A stretch of 64,000 nucleotides of DNA from positions 13,512-77,511 of the forward strand of contig NZ_JBEPWZ010000001.1 of NCBI RefSeq assembly GCF_041642155.1. The letters run 5' to 3'. Shown piece after piece: positions 1 to 8,908 of this stretch. Origin of the DNA: Fodinibius sp041642155 (GTDB lineage: Bacteria > Bacteroidota > Rhodothermia > Balneolales > Balneolaceae). The notes below the pieces were generated by a model. That model searched no databases. It was not told where the DNA came from and saw only the letters and a list, made by a program, of their open reading frames with translations. Each line of letters begins with the position of its first letter. The first letter of the stretch is position 1. Position numbers and translations under genes: made by a program.

Positions 1-1494
1 GGCTTTCTCGGAACCGGCGGGCTGGATAGTCAGGAACTTGCTGCAGAGCATCGGCACCAGCGTAAGAGCGACGAAAAGGGAGCACACGAGGGCAAAGACG
101 ACGACCAGTGCCAGCTGCTGGAATATCGAGCCCGAAATAGTCTGCATGAACACCACCGGCAGAAATATGACGGAAGTGGTAATGGTGGAAGCTACAATAG
201 CCCCACCCACCTCGCGCGTTCCGACCAGGGCGCTGGCTTGAAGGTCTTTGCCTCGCTCCTCCCGGAGCCTGATAATATTTTCAAGCACCACAATGGCATT
301 ATCAACAATAAGGCCCACCCCCAGGGCAAGTCCCCCAAAACTCATCTGGTTCAGCGTCAGGCCGTTAAAATAAAGCAGCGCAAAGGTGGCAATAATTGAA
401 ATCGGAATGGAAACGGCAATAATAAAGGTTGACGAACCATTTCTCAGGAACAGATATAAAACAACAATCGCAAGGAGCGCCCCCCAGACAGCCGAATTTT
501 GCACATTATTGATCGAGTTTTGAATAAACTCGCTTTGATCCGTCGTCACGAACAGGTTCATGTCGTCGCGCTCCAGGTTGACCCGCTCGATCTCATCCCG
601 GATGTCGTCCGCAACAGCCACCGTATTGGCGCCCGTTTGCTTACGGATACCAAAACGGACCATCGGTTTTTTATTGATGGTTACCAGCCGGTTCAGATCC
701 TCGTATCCCCATTTCACCTCTGCAACATCCTCAACACGGATAGGCTTGCCATCCTCCATGGCGATAATGGTGTTGGAAATTTGGTCGAGCGACTCGTATT
801 CGCCCAGCGTGCGGACGTATAACTGCTGTACTCCCGAGTTCACATTCCCCCCCGGCAGGTTTACATTTTCACTGGCAATCGCCTGTTGTACCTGGGCAGA
901 GGATAACCCGCTGGCAATGAGCCGGTCCCGCTTGATATCTATGTGTACCTCTTTATAGACGCCGCCCCAGATATCAATGGAACCGACCCCTGCAATTTGG
1001 TCGAAACGCTTGGTCACTTCGCGTTCCAGCACCTGCGTAAGCTCCTGGAGATTCATATCCGAATTTGCTCCCACAATGACCACGGGAAAGTTATTGGGAT
1101 CGAATTTCCATATCCGTGGCGGCTCAGCTTCGGGCGGGAGTTCATCCCGAACACGGTCTAAGGCGGCCCGAATATCGTTGGCCGCAACATCTATATCTGT
1201 CCCCTGGGCAAATTCAAGCGTTACCCGGCTCTGTCCTTCTGAAGAACTCGAGCGTACGCGCTCTACCCCCGGAACGCCTGCAATAGTATTCTCTATACGC
1301 TGGGTAATAATTTTTTCAATTTCCTCTGACCCTACATTGGGATATTCCGTCGCCACGGTCAGCTGCGGGTATTCAACCGGCGGCAGCAGATCCACCGGCA
1401 GGTAGCGGAAAGACGTGATCCCCAGAACGACGATAATAAGAAATAGCATCGTCGTAGCGATGGGACGTTTGACAGCGGTTTCAGTAATCTTCAT
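1..1494 (-). CDS. RND-family efflux transporter, inner-membrane pump subunit (partial, C-terminal part outside window)
   Basis: This is a proton-driven AcrB/MdtB-like (HAE1-type) pump of a tripartite efflux system. Reading back from the ATG at 1494 the frame is open for 498 codons to the window edge, about half of the usual 1000-1050 residues. The N-terminus has the family pattern: a short cytoplasmic start, TM1 (around residues 12-30, MLFLIIVVLGI), then porter-domain sequence, then the TM2-TM4 block. The TM4 signature GLIVDNAIVVLENI lies near residues 393-406. It keeps the first Asp of the AcrB proton-relay pair and has Asn in place of the second, a variant I recall in other HAE1 pumps. It lies 57 bp downstream of the membrane-fusion lipoprotein gene on the same strand, so the two probably form one operon. 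The substrate cannot be inferred. Confidence in the family is high. Confidence 0.93.
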   Translation of the reverse strand, partial: MKITETAVKRPIATTMLFLIIVVLGITSFRYLPVDLLPPVEYPQLTVATEYPNVGSEEIEKIITQRIENTIAGVPGVERVRSSSSEGQSRVTLEFAQGTDIDVAANDIRAALDRVRDELPPEAEPPRIWKFDPNNFPVVIVGANSDMNLQELTQVLEREVTKRFDQIAGVGSIDIWGGVYKEVHIDIKRDRLIASGLSSAQVQQAIASENVNLPGGNVNSGVQQLYVRTLGEYESLDQISNTIIAMEDGKPIRVEDVAEVKWGYEDLNRLVTINKKPMVRFGIRKQTGANTVAVADDIRDEIERVNLERDDMNLFVTTDQSEFIQNSINNVQNSAVWGALLAIVVLYLFLRNGSSTFIIAVSIPISIIATFALLYFNGLTLNQMSFGGLALGVGLIVDNAIVVLENIIRLREERGKDLQASALVGTREVGGAIVASTITTSVIFLPVVFMQTISGSIFQQLALVVVFALVCSLFVALTLVPMLCSKFLTIQPAGSEKA

Positions 1495-1551
1495 AACAGT
1501 GATATTTAGTCAATCATGGTGGATCATATGAGTTAGAGAAATCGTGGCGAG

Positions 1552-2847
1552 CTATTCTCCATCCAGGACGCGTTGCAGTAAATCCTGGCGCTGCAGTCCC
1601 TGGAGTGCTAAAATTCGATCCCAGGAACTGGCACGCACGCGGGCTTGACCGGGACCGGTCACAAGCAGATCCTGTCCCACCGTGACCACCCAGCTTCCGG
1701 ATTCGATACCTTCAATACCGACTTCCAGCCGGCCTTCGGCAACGACGTCAACCGGCTGAAACTGCACCTCGGTCGGCTCTGTCAGCGGAGGCAGGTTTTC
1801 ACCATCACCCTGTTCGGCAGGCTCTATTTCACTGCCCAGCGAAGTGGCAACGTAGACTCCATCCTCTCCGGTATTGGGATCCGTAAAAAGCGCGCTCGAC
1901 GGGATGATCGTGGCCTGCCGGCTCTCCCCGTAGAGAATATCTACCGGGACGAACATTCCAGGGCGCAGGTTGTGATCGCGGCTGGCGACATCAATTTCAC
2001 CTTCGGTACTCCGGGTAATATTATTCAGAAAAGGCGAAATGCGGGATAGTTTGGCTTCAATAACTTCGCGGTTCCCCCCGGCTGTGGACCCGGTATAAAT
2101 GCGGGCGGTCTGACCAATCTGTACTTTGTTCAGCATATCATCCGTCAAAACCACTTCTATACGCAGATTTTTCAGATCGCCAATGGTAAAAAGAGGCGAA
2201 TTGGGACCGACCTGCATGCCCACTTCTGCGTTGCGTTGTCCCACGGTCCCGTTTATGGGCGCACGAATAACGGTCTTTGACAACATGTCCCGTTGTTCCT
2301 CCACGCTCGATTCGGATTGTTCCAGCTGAGCTTCGGCCAGTTCTATGTCTGCTTCCGCAGATGACATCTGAGCTTCGAGGGTCTCCATCTCCATATCACT
2401 TGAAAGGTTTTTATCGCTGAGCTGTTTCGTACGTCTGTATTGCGCTTCCAGCTCTTTATAACGCGCCTGCGCCTGCTTCAACCTTGCCTGGTTAATACGG
2501 GCGTTCGCACGGGCTTGCTCGACCTGCTCCCGGTACTGGCGATCTTCCAGTGAGATGAGGGACTCCCCTTTGCGGACGGAATCGCCGGTCTGGACGTGGA
2601 TCTGCGAGACTTTCCCGGATATCTCGGGGTAGAGTTGCACCTGGTTCTGGGCGACCACGGTGCCGCTCAATCGCTCAGACAGGGGCAGCGACCCATATCG
2701 TGCCTGTACCGCTTCTACAGCCGGGATAGTGGAAGTGTTGGGCCCTTCTTCACTGCTATCTGAAGAGCCATAGCAGGAGACCAGCAACATCGCCGCCAGG
2801 AACAGGAGAATAGTATGGATGGAAATATCAGACTTTAAAAAGATCAT
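1552..2847 (-). CDS. RND efflux periplasmic adaptor (HlyD/AcrA-type membrane-fusion lipoprotein)
   Basis: The 431-residue adaptor links the RND pump to an outer-membrane channel. The N-terminus is a lipoprotein signal: a hydrophobic stretch at residues 12-23 ending in LLVSC, with Cys25 as the expected lipidation site. A biotinyl-lipoyl half-domain follows (GKVSQIHVQTGDSVRKGESL). Then come a long alpha-helical hairpin rich in Glu, Gln, Ala and Arg (about residues 110-190), the second lipoyl half (TVIRAPINGTVGQRNAEVG) and beta-barrel and membrane-proximal domains. The C-terminal region has an inserted acidic loop (about 340-360) and a final VTGPGQARVRASSW stretch. The ATG at 2847 is the only start that gives the complete signal peptide. 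It is the first gene of a probable two-gene operon with the pump at 1-1494. No regulator lies next to it. Confidence 0.93.
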   Translation of the reverse strand: MIFLKSDISIHTILLFLAAMLLVSCYGSSDSSEEGPNTSTIPAVEAVQARYGSLPLSERLSGTVVAQNQVQLYPEISGKVSQIHVQTGDSVRKGESLISLEDRQYREQVEQARANARINQARLKQAQARYKELEAQYRRTKQLSDKNLSSDMEMETLEAQMSSAEADIELAEAQLEQSESSVEEQRDMLSKTVIRAPINGTVGQRNAEVGMQVGPNSPLFTIGDLKNLRIEVVLTDDMLNKVQIGQTARIYTGSTAGGNREVIEAKLSRISPFLNNITRSTEGEIDVASRDHNLRPGMFVPVDILYGESRQATIIPSSALFTDPNTGEDGVYVATSLGSEIEPAEQGDGENLPPLTEPTEVQFQPVDVVAEGRLEVGIEGIESGSWVVTVGQDLLVTGPGQARVRASSWDRILALQGLQRQDLLQRVLDGE

Positions 2848-3249
2848 TCGTTGCTTGTATGAACATTCATGTTACGTTCTCAAATAACTGTAGAGGATTT
2901 TGACCGATCTGTGGGGCGGCTGGTTTGGCCGTTCACTGAGGGTAGCTTCGCTACTGGTTAAACTCCGTCTGTCTCGCAGCGGGGCGGTTCGGGCGTCCGA
3001 TGTCCGATGGAAGAGGAGGGTTACCTTATTAGCTACTTGCTTAAACCGGCTGGCCGCATCTGCATTGCCCCGGGGACGGAGATAGTATATAATATAAGTC
3101 CTCACAAAAAACAGTATTGGTTAAAATATATATCAAATTTTAATCAAAACTTGCATTAAGAGATGTAATATCTTATTAGAATTAAATAAAGGGCATAATT
3201 CTGAAGAAAAACTGAGTTTTGGGCTGTAAAATCTCTCGCCGGGATTTAT
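2848..3249. other. Intergenic region without a supported gene
   Basis: About 400 bp upstream of the efflux operon. No convincing coding sequence is present. A small perfect hairpin, GTAGC-TTC-GCTAC, lies near 2941-2953. The part next to 3100-3250 is AT-rich and may hold the efflux operon promoter, but I could not assign promoter boxes. Confidence 0.4.
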
Positions 3250-3575
3250 TTAATGTAATTTTACAAACATCCGTTCGTCATCGGTCCTGATGACAACCCA
3301 CAATAAAAGAAACATCAGCACGTATTTCATCACAACGAGTGTTCTTGACAAATAAATACTCCCGGTCAGGAATAACAGGCCGCCCCGAATCCCGGGCAGT
3401 TGGAGTAATGAAATGGGATGAGTACCTTGTGTTTTCCCTGTAGTCCCATAACCGGTACCAGGGGTACAATGAACCAAATCGCGAAATTTACACGGGCGGG
3501 AGGCGCGTTACCCCAGACGATCGTGTTCAACCAGAACTGATACCCATATGCAACTAAAACCGATAAAAAGGCAAG
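3250..3575 (-). pseudogene. Degraded small multi-pass membrane protein gene (frameshifted)
   Basis: On the minus strand two reading frames together resemble one small membrane protein. The upstream part (from 3575) reads LAFLSVLVAYGYQFWLN, then VNFAIWFIVPLVPVMG, then hits a stop. The downstream part, in another frame, reads LLFLTGSIYLSRTLVVMKYV and LMFLLLWVVIRTDDE and stops at 3250. Each part has hydrophobic segments ending in charged residues, and the frames cross near 3380-3410. There is no good start codon: a TAG at 3576-3578 directly precedes the first fragment. The simplest reading is a decayed gene with one frameshift and a lost 5' end. The family is not recognised. A chance arrangement cannot be excluded for so short a region. 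Confidence 0.35.
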
Positions 3576-3609
3576 CTACAAGCCAGCAGCGAATCCATTC
3601 AGGCACGCT

Positions 3610-4668
3610 ATGGATACTGTAACACAGGCCACCCTCGGGGCGGCCGTCGGGGAGATGGTACTGGGCAAGAAGATAGGCAACAAAGCTCCTCTGTGGGGAG
3701 CCGTCCTGGGCATAGTACCCGACCTTGACGTCCTAACCATTCCCTTTGTCAGCAACATGCAGGCCCTGGCCATCCACCGGGGCATTACGCATTCGATAGT
3801 TTTCTGCGTGGCGGCCGCGATACTGCTGGGCTGGATGCTCGACCGGCTCTACCGCAAGGAGAGTGTAGGATGGCGCAACTGGTCGTGGATGGCATTTTGG
3901 ACGCTGTCCACGCATGTTTTTATTGATGTCTGTACTTCCTACGGCACCCAGATACTGCAACCGTTCAGTAACAGGCTCTTTAGTTTAGATACAATCTTTA
4001 TCGTCGACCCTTTCTACACCCTGCCCCTCGTAATCGGTATCCTCATTGCGCTCTTTATTCGGCGAGAGTCAACCGCGAGACGGTGGGCCAATTATGCCGG
4101 TATTGCGGTCAGCTCCCTGTATCTTTTGGCCGGACTGGCCGTCAAATCACACGTAAATGCGGTTTTCGAACGGAACTTCGAGGCAGAAACCATCACTCCC
4201 GAACAGTACATCACCACGCCTACGCCCTTTAATATTTTTCTGTGGACGGGCTATGGCGAACAAGGGGATACGCTTTATGCCGGGCTCTATTCCCTTTTCG
4301 ATGATGAGGACGATATCCGGTTCCACCGGATAGCACAAAATGAAAAACTCCTGGAGCCGTACCGGGGACAACCCGCCGTCGACCGGCTGCTTTGGTTCTC
4401 GCGGGGTTATTTTGTGGCGGATAAAGGTGCGAATGGTGAACTGTTTGTTCACGACCTGCGCTTCGGACGATCGGATTTTTGGCTTACCGGTCAGCCGGCC
4501 CCCTACGTTTGGAATTACCAGCTGCAGTTTAACAAGGATTCAACCCGGGTCACGGGATTTCGCCATTTTCAGCCCGACTTCGAGCGTCGTGCAGCGCTGC
4601 TCGGTCAATTGATGGATCGCATATTTACAGGAAGAACGGGGCTCCACCAACCCCATTCTTCGAGGTGA
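3610..4668 (+). CDS. Membrane-bound metal-dependent hydrolase (DUF457/YdjM family)
   Basis: The 352-residue protein starts with the family hallmark MDTVTQATLGAAVGE followed by GNKAPLWGAVLGIVPDLDVL and IHRGITHSIVF, which supply the His and Asp residues of the proposed metal site. About four hydrophobic helices follow (around residues 60-80, 95-115, 130-150, 165-185). The C-terminal 150 residues are a soluble domain with no recognised motif (SLFDDEDDIRFHRIAQNEK and onward). Members are often annotated as LexA-regulated inner-membrane hydrolases. The reaction is unknown. The ATG at 3610 gives the canonical N-terminus. The gene stands alone and converges on the oxidoreductase at 4742-5740. Confidence 0.85.
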   Translation: MDTVTQATLGAAVGEMVLGKKIGNKAPLWGAVLGIVPDLDVLTIPFVSNMQALAIHRGITHSIVFCVAAAILLGWMLDRLYRKESVGWRNWSWMAFWTLSTHVFIDVCTSYGTQILQPFSNRLFSLDTIFIVDPFYTLPLVIGILIALFIRRESTARRWANYAGIAVSSLYLLAGLAVKSHVNAVFERNFEAETITPEQYITTPTPFNIFLWTGYGEQGDTLYAGLYSLFDDEDDIRFHRIAQNEKLLEPYRGQPAVDRLLWFSRGYFVADKGANGELFVHDLRFGRSDFWLTGQPAPYVWNYQLQFNKDSTRVTGFRHFQPDFERRAALLGQLMDRIFTGRTGLHQPHSSR

Positions 4669-4716
4669 GAAATGCCGGCTCGCCTTAAAGCCCGACACCG
4701 GACATTGACCGGGGAC

Positions 4717-4736
4717 AACCCGCTGTTGTGCGGGTT
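4717..4736. terminator. Short hairpin between convergent genes
   Basis: AACCCGC and GCGGGTT form a perfect 7-bp stem with a 6-nt loop, midway between two convergent genes. There is no clear T-run on either side, so function as an intrinsic terminator is only plausible. Confidence 0.3.
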
Positions 4737-4741
4737 ACCCC

Positions 4742-5740
4742 TCAACACTCAACCCAGGCTCCCTCCTTATCGCTTTGCACCACCGCCTCTATCACCTTCA
4801 TGTTGGCCACGGCATCATCGAGCCTGGTAGGCACTTCTCTATCCTCGAGTATGGCTTTGGAAAACAGCTCGCCCTGAACCGTATACTGATTGGCCGTCTC
4901 AAAGTGGATCTTCCGGCTTTCGTTATCGGTGTGCAGGTGAATAGACGTTGGTTTGTCAACGGGAGCGTTAAAGGGCATATCGATCTCCATTTTCCCCTTG
5001 GTCCCAAAAATACGCACACTTTGATGCGGTGCCAGCTGGGTGGCACAGGTAAAGGTAGCCGTCCCCCCGGGAAATGCCATGACCCCGGAGGTGAGCCGGT
5101 CGATCCCCAGATCGGGATCGATTTCTCTGGTACCAAAAACTTTGTCGGGTTCTTGCCCAAACAGAAAACGGGGTACTGAAATGCAGTAACAGCCTATATC
5201 CATAAGTCCGCCCCCGCCTATATCGGGCTTGTTGCGTACATTTTCGGGGTCGTCATTGTAATAGGAAAAGAATGACCGGATGGTACGCACCTCCCCCAGA
5301 ATACCGCTTTCAACCAGTTCTTTGGCCCTGACCCAGCGCGGGTGGTGCCGGTACATAAAGGCTTCCATCACCTTTAGATCCGGATACTTGCGGGTTTCAA
5401 AAAGCAACTTTTCGGCTTCATCCACACAGAGTCCGATCGGTTTTTCACAGAGCACATGCTTGCCGGCTTCCAGTGCTTTTACCGACCAGGGCACATGCAA
5501 GTGGTTGGGGAGCGGGTTGTAGACGGCCTCGACCTCCGGAAGCGCCAGGAGCTCCTCGTATGACCCGACGGCCCTGTCGATGCCCAGCTGGCCGGCGGCC
5601 TCCCGGGCCCGCTCGCCACTTCGGGATGAAATAGCCACAATTTCACAGTGGTCGGCCTGCTGCATCGCCGGGATGACCTTCTCAACCCCGATCTTAGCGG
5701 TACTCAGTATGCCCCAGCGGATGGTTCGCTTTTTTTCCAT
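4742..5740 (-). CDS. Gfo/Idh/MocA-family NAD(P)-dependent oxidoreductase
   Basis: The 332-residue protein has an N-terminal Rossmann fold (IRWGILSTAKIGVEKVIPAM) and the family's catalytic-lysine motif in GKHVLCEKPIGLCVDEAEKL, near residues 92-111. The C-terminal alpha/beta domain contains DIGGGGLMDIGCYCISVPRFLFG. The ordering and length match enzymes annotated as dihydrodiol/D-xylose dehydrogenases, which oxidise a sugar or sugar-like alcohol with NAD(P). The exact substrate cannot be set from sequence. The gene lies 45 bp downstream of the slipin gene stop-to-start boundary on the same strand, but a functional link to slipin/NfeD is not evident. Confidence 0.9.
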   Translation of the reverse strand: MEKKRTIRWGILSTAKIGVEKVIPAMQQADHCEIVAISSRSGERAREAAGQLGIDRAVGSYEELLALPEVEAVYNPLPNHLHVPWSVKALEAGKHVLCEKPIGLCVDEAEKLLFETRKYPDLKVMEAFMYRHHPRWVRAKELVESGILGEVRTIRSFFSYYNDDPENVRNKPDIGGGGLMDIGCYCISVPRFLFGQEPDKVFGTREIDPDLGIDRLTSGVMAFPGGTATFTCATQLAPHQSVRIFGTKGKMEIDMPFNAPVDKPTSIHLHTDNESRKIHFETANQYTVQGELFSKAILEDREVPTRLDDAVANMKVIEAVVQSDKEGAWVEC

Positions 5741-5785
5741 AATTACAGATCAAATAAGTATTGGTAATGTATATTGCGGTTCGTT

Positions 5786-6613
5786 TTATGACTCCTCGCC
5801 GGACTCGTCCTCATTACCTCCGACCTGGGGGGGCAGCTGCACCCCCGACATATTTTTAAATACCTCCAGCATCTCCATAGGCAGGGGGATAAATGCGAAG
5901 GTCGCGTTTTCCTCGCTGATATCGGTCATCGCCTGCAGAAAACGGAGCTGCAGGGCCATCGGAGCTTCTTTCATCATGGTAGCGGCTTCAACAAGTCGTT
6001 CGGCGGCCTGGAACTCTCCTTCGGCGTTAATCACCTTGGCGCGGCGCTCACGTTCGGTTTCAGCCTGCCGGGCCATTGCTCTTTTCATATTTTCAGGTAA
6101 TACTACGTCACGGACTTCCACCGAAACCACCTTAATGCCCCAGGGGTCGGTCTGGCGGTCAATAATCTCCTGAATATTTCTATTCACTTTTTCGCGTTCC
6201 GCCAGCAGTTCATCCAGTTCTACCTGTCCCACAATGCTGCGCAGGGTCGTTTGAGCCAGCATGGACGTTGCATGGATATATTGCTCGACCTGTATGACGG
6301 CATCTTCCGCATCGATAACCCGAAAAAAGGTAATGGCATCCACATTCACCGTCACATTGTCTTTGGTAATGACCTCCTGCTTATCCACATTAATGGTCAA
6401 AACCCGGAGATCCACCCGCTCTATCTTATCAATAAAGGGAATAAGAAAAATAAGTCCGGGTCCCTTGGTTCCCTTGTACTTTCCAAGCCGAAAAATAACC
6501 GCCCGTTCATACTCCCTGAGGATCTTAAACATCTGGGGCAACAGGATAGCCGCCAGCACTGCAATGGTAATAATCCATGTGAGAGAGTTGATAAATTCAT
6601 CTCCGTTTTCCAT
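5786..6613 (-). CDS. Slipin/stomatin-like SPFH-domain membrane protein
   Basis: The 275-residue protein has one N-terminal TM helix (about residues 11-30) followed by an SPFH/band-7 domain. Typical stomatin stretches are visible: REYERAVIFRLGKY, GPGLIFLIPFIDKIERVDLR, TKDNVTVNVDAITFFRV and WGIKVVSVEVRDVVLPENM. A charged coiled-coil region (MARQAETERERRAKVINAEGE) and an acidic tail follow. Slipins form ring-like or microdomain assemblies in the inner membrane. The gene is 29 bp downstream of the NfeD protease gene on the same strand. The NfeD-slipin pairing is widespread in prokaryotes, where the protease is thought to act on the slipin C-terminus. Confidence 0.95.
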   Translation of the reverse strand: MENGDEFINSLTWIITIAVLAAILLPQMFKILREYERAVIFRLGKYKGTKGPGLIFLIPFIDKIERVDLRVLTINVDKQEVITKDNVTVNVDAITFFRVIDAEDAVIQVEQYIHATSMLAQTTLRSIVGQVELDELLAEREKVNRNIQEIIDRQTDPWGIKVVSVEVRDVVLPENMKRAMARQAETERERRAKVINAEGEFQAAERLVEAATMMKEAPMALQLRFLQAMTDISEENATFAFIPLPMEMLEVFKNMSGVQLPPQVGGNEDESGEES

Positions 6614-6642
6614 ATCAGTATAAATTTTAGTGGTGTTTTCTA

Positions 6643-7944
6643 TTAAGTGCTGCGTTTTACTTTGGCCGTGAGGCCGTTAATTTCAATAATTTTACATGTT
6701 TCCCCCTCCCCGATTTCCTCATCACTGACCGCATTCCAGTATTCTCCACTGATAAAAATGCGTCCCCTGCCCTCTTTGATGGGCTCTACTATCTCCGCCT
6801 CGCGGCCAATCATCGATTCCTTGCCCGTTATACTGTTGGAGAACTGAATCCGGATCCCCTCTGTCACGATCCAGACAAAGAAAAGGGTGGTCAGTACCGT
6901 GGCCGGAACAAGCCATGCCCACGAAAGCGCCATAGACTGTGGCAAGTCCTGAAACAGCATGAGTGCCCCCAGGAAAAAAGCAACAGCCCCACCCCCGATC
7001 AGTATACCAAAAGCCGGGGTAAACGCTTCGGCAACAAAAAGAACAATCGCCAGACCAATGAGTGCAAAACCTGCAATATTGATGGGCATGGAGGCCGAAG
7101 CATAAAGCACCAGTATCAGTGCGATAACACCTGCCACGCCCGGGACGATGGCGCCCGGATTCGTGACTTCGCCGATAATCCCGTAGATGGCGATCATGGT
7201 GAGAATGAGCATGACTTCGGGACGCATGATGAAGCTCAGGAGCGTTTCTGCCAAATTCGTGGGAATTTCTTCGATTTTGGCATTTCGGGTTTGCAGGGTA
7301 TCGCCGCCTATCACCCGACCGTCAATCTGTTCGAGCAACTCCTCCCGGTCATTGGAGATAAAATCGATAACATTCAGTTCAAGTGCTTCGGCGGCGGTAA
7401 TGGATTCCCCGTCGCGGACTGCGGATTTCGCCCACTCGGCATTGCGGTCCCGCCGGTTCGCCACGCTTTCGATAAAACTTTCCGAATAGTTAAAAATTTT
7501 CTTCTGCATCACCGAGTCCTGCTGACCTCCTCCCATCTGTACCGGCGAGGCGGCCCCAATGGTTGTGGCGGGAGCCATGGCGGCAATATGGGCAGCCATG
7601 GTGATAAAGGTGCCCGCACTGGCCGCCCGTCCCCCTTCGGGAGCTACATAGACGACGACAGGCATATCATCGGACTCCAGGAACAGCTGTACAATATCCT
7701 TGGTGGATTCCAGCAGACCGCCCGGGGTGTCCAGTTGAATAATAAGCGCTTCGGCCCGCAGCTCTCTCGCCCTTGCCATTCCGCGATTTATGTAATTGGT
7801 GGTCGTGGGAGAAATAGACCCCTCGACCGAAATCATGGCTACCCGGGTGGTGGACGTGTCGGATACGGCGGCGGTATCCTCCTGGGCCTTCCCGTGCCCG
7901 GCTGCCAGGCATAACAGTGCTATGATGATCGTCAATTGCTTCAT
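6643..7944 (-). CDS. NfeD-family membrane serine protease (ClpP-like domain plus TM and OB-fold domains)
   Basis: The 433-residue protein is of the full-length NfeD1b type. After a signal peptide (residues 1-20, ending GHGKA) comes a ClpP-like domain with RVAMISVEGSISP, QLDTPGGLLEST, the serine motif GRAASAGTFITMAAH and the GAASPV turn. A Lys pair in DSVMQKKIFNYS is the expected dyad partner. Four to five hydrophobic helices follow (about 235-345), then a C-terminal NfeD OB-fold (GREAEIVEPIKEGRGRIFISGEYWNA). It probably cleaves the partner slipin. It is the upstream gene of a two-gene operon with the slipin. Confidence 0.95.
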   Translation of the reverse strand: MKQLTIIIALLCLAAGHGKAQEDTAAVSDTSTTRVAMISVEGSISPTTTNYINRGMARARELRAEALIIQLDTPGGLLESTKDIVQLFLESDDMPVVVYVAPEGGRAASAGTFITMAAHIAAMAPATTIGAASPVQMGGGQQDSVMQKKIFNYSESFIESVANRRDRNAEWAKSAVRDGESITAAEALELNVIDFISNDREELLEQIDGRVIGGDTLQTRNAKIEEIPTNLAETLLSFIMRPEVMLILTMIAIYGIIGEVTNPGAIVPGVAGVIALILVLYASASMPINIAGFALIGLAIVLFVAEAFTPAFGILIGGGAVAFFLGALMLFQDLPQSMALSWAWLVPATVLTTLFFVWIVTEGIRIQFSNSITGKESMIGREAEIVEPIKEGRGRIFISGEYWNAVSDEEIGEGETCKIIEINGLTAKVKRST

Positions 7945-8169
7945 ATATGTAAGATATCAAAAAGGACTTCGGAAGCAATAGATACTGCTGATTTTCTGCC
8001 CGTCTATATATTTATATAAAAACCGCATATTGAAATATGTAAAATGACTCCCAGAAGTAAGGGGAGCGGGAAAAAAGAAACGGAAAAATCATGTTTAATA
8101 TAGCTAACTTTCCAATTAGTTTCTATTGATTTACTTAAAATCAGGGGTTATGTTTACCCAAGTAGGATT

Positions 8170-8185
8170 AACTAATTAATTGGTT
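8170..8185. promoter_or_regulatory. Candidate TetR operator (near-palindrome AACTAATTAATTGGTT)
   Basis: A 16-bp sequence with 7 of 8 half-site positions symmetric ends 6 bp before the TetR ATG at 8192. A second AATTAGTT half-site lies near 8114-8121. Position and symmetry fit an autoregulatory operator. This is inferred only, because AT-rich palindromes are common. Confidence 0.4.
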
Positions 8186-8191
8186 TATACT

Positions 8192-8803
8192 ATGTCTGAC
8201 AAAATGAAGAATACCCGCTCGGAGATCGCGCATGCGGCCCGGGCAGAATTTGTAGCCCATGGTTATGAAGGAGCCCGCCTGCAGAAAATAGCAGACCGGA
8301 TCGGCGTTACCAAGGCGATGATTCATTATTACTTTAATACCAAAAGGGAACTATTCGAGCATGTGTTCCGGCAGTCCGTCGAGGAGATGTTCAGCGGATT
8401 GGCGGAGTTGCTGGACAAAAATATTCCCCTCTTCAAGAAAATCGAGCAGCTGATTTCCGCTTGTCATAATAAAGCCGAAAGCGATCCCGGGGTTTTGGGG
8501 TTTGTGCTCACCGAAAGCAACCGGAACGCCGACTGGCTGCTGCCCGTCATCGAGGAAGAGATCACCCTGGAGAAGTCTGCATTTGCCGAGCAGATAGAAG
8601 AAGCGTCCGCCAGCTACACTATAACCTCGGTGGATCCAAACCAGCTGCTGCTGAATATCTTTTCGCTGTGTTACTATCCCTCGCTGTCGGCGCCTGTCAA
8701 CCGGGCGGTATTGACCGACGGCGACGACAAGTCCGGCCGGGAGCTGACGGCCGGCCGCCAGGGCATCGTACTCGATACGATCTTAAACTGGCTGACGGCT
8801 TAG
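8192..8803 (+). CDS. TetR/AcrR-family transcriptional regulator
   Basis: The protein has about 203 residues. The N-terminal HTH is clear: EIAHAARAEFVAHGYEGARLQ, then IADRIGVTKAMIHYYFNTKREL (residues 8-50), which matches the TetR DNA-binding domain. The C-terminal ligand-binding region is poorly conserved and has no diagnostic effector motif. The ATG at 8192 is preferred over the upstream in-frame TTG at 8180, because the TTG falls inside the candidate operator. The gene is flanked by minus-strand genes on both sides, so its only close target in view is its own promoter. Confidence 0.92.
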   Translation: MSDKMKNTRSEIAHAARAEFVAHGYEGARLQKIADRIGVTKAMIHYYFNTKRELFEHVFRQSVEEMFSGLAELLDKNIPLFKKIEQLISACHNKAESDPGVLGFVLTESNRNADWLLPVIEEEITLEKSAFAEQIEEASASYTITSVDPNQLLLNIFSLCYYPSLSAPVNRAVLTDGDDKSGRELTAGRQGIVLDTILNWLTA

Positions 8804-8908
8804 AGGGCTGCAAGGGGCATTTTACGTCCTGCCAAAAAAAGCACAGTCTTTTTTGTGGTGAAAAACAAGAACGCAAACGGGAAAACGAAACCTACTCGAA
8901 GCTTGAAT

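Noticed and set aside
8180..8191. TTG start for the TetR regulator
   Set aside because: It lies inside a candidate operator, and the ATG at 8192 gives a normal N-terminus.
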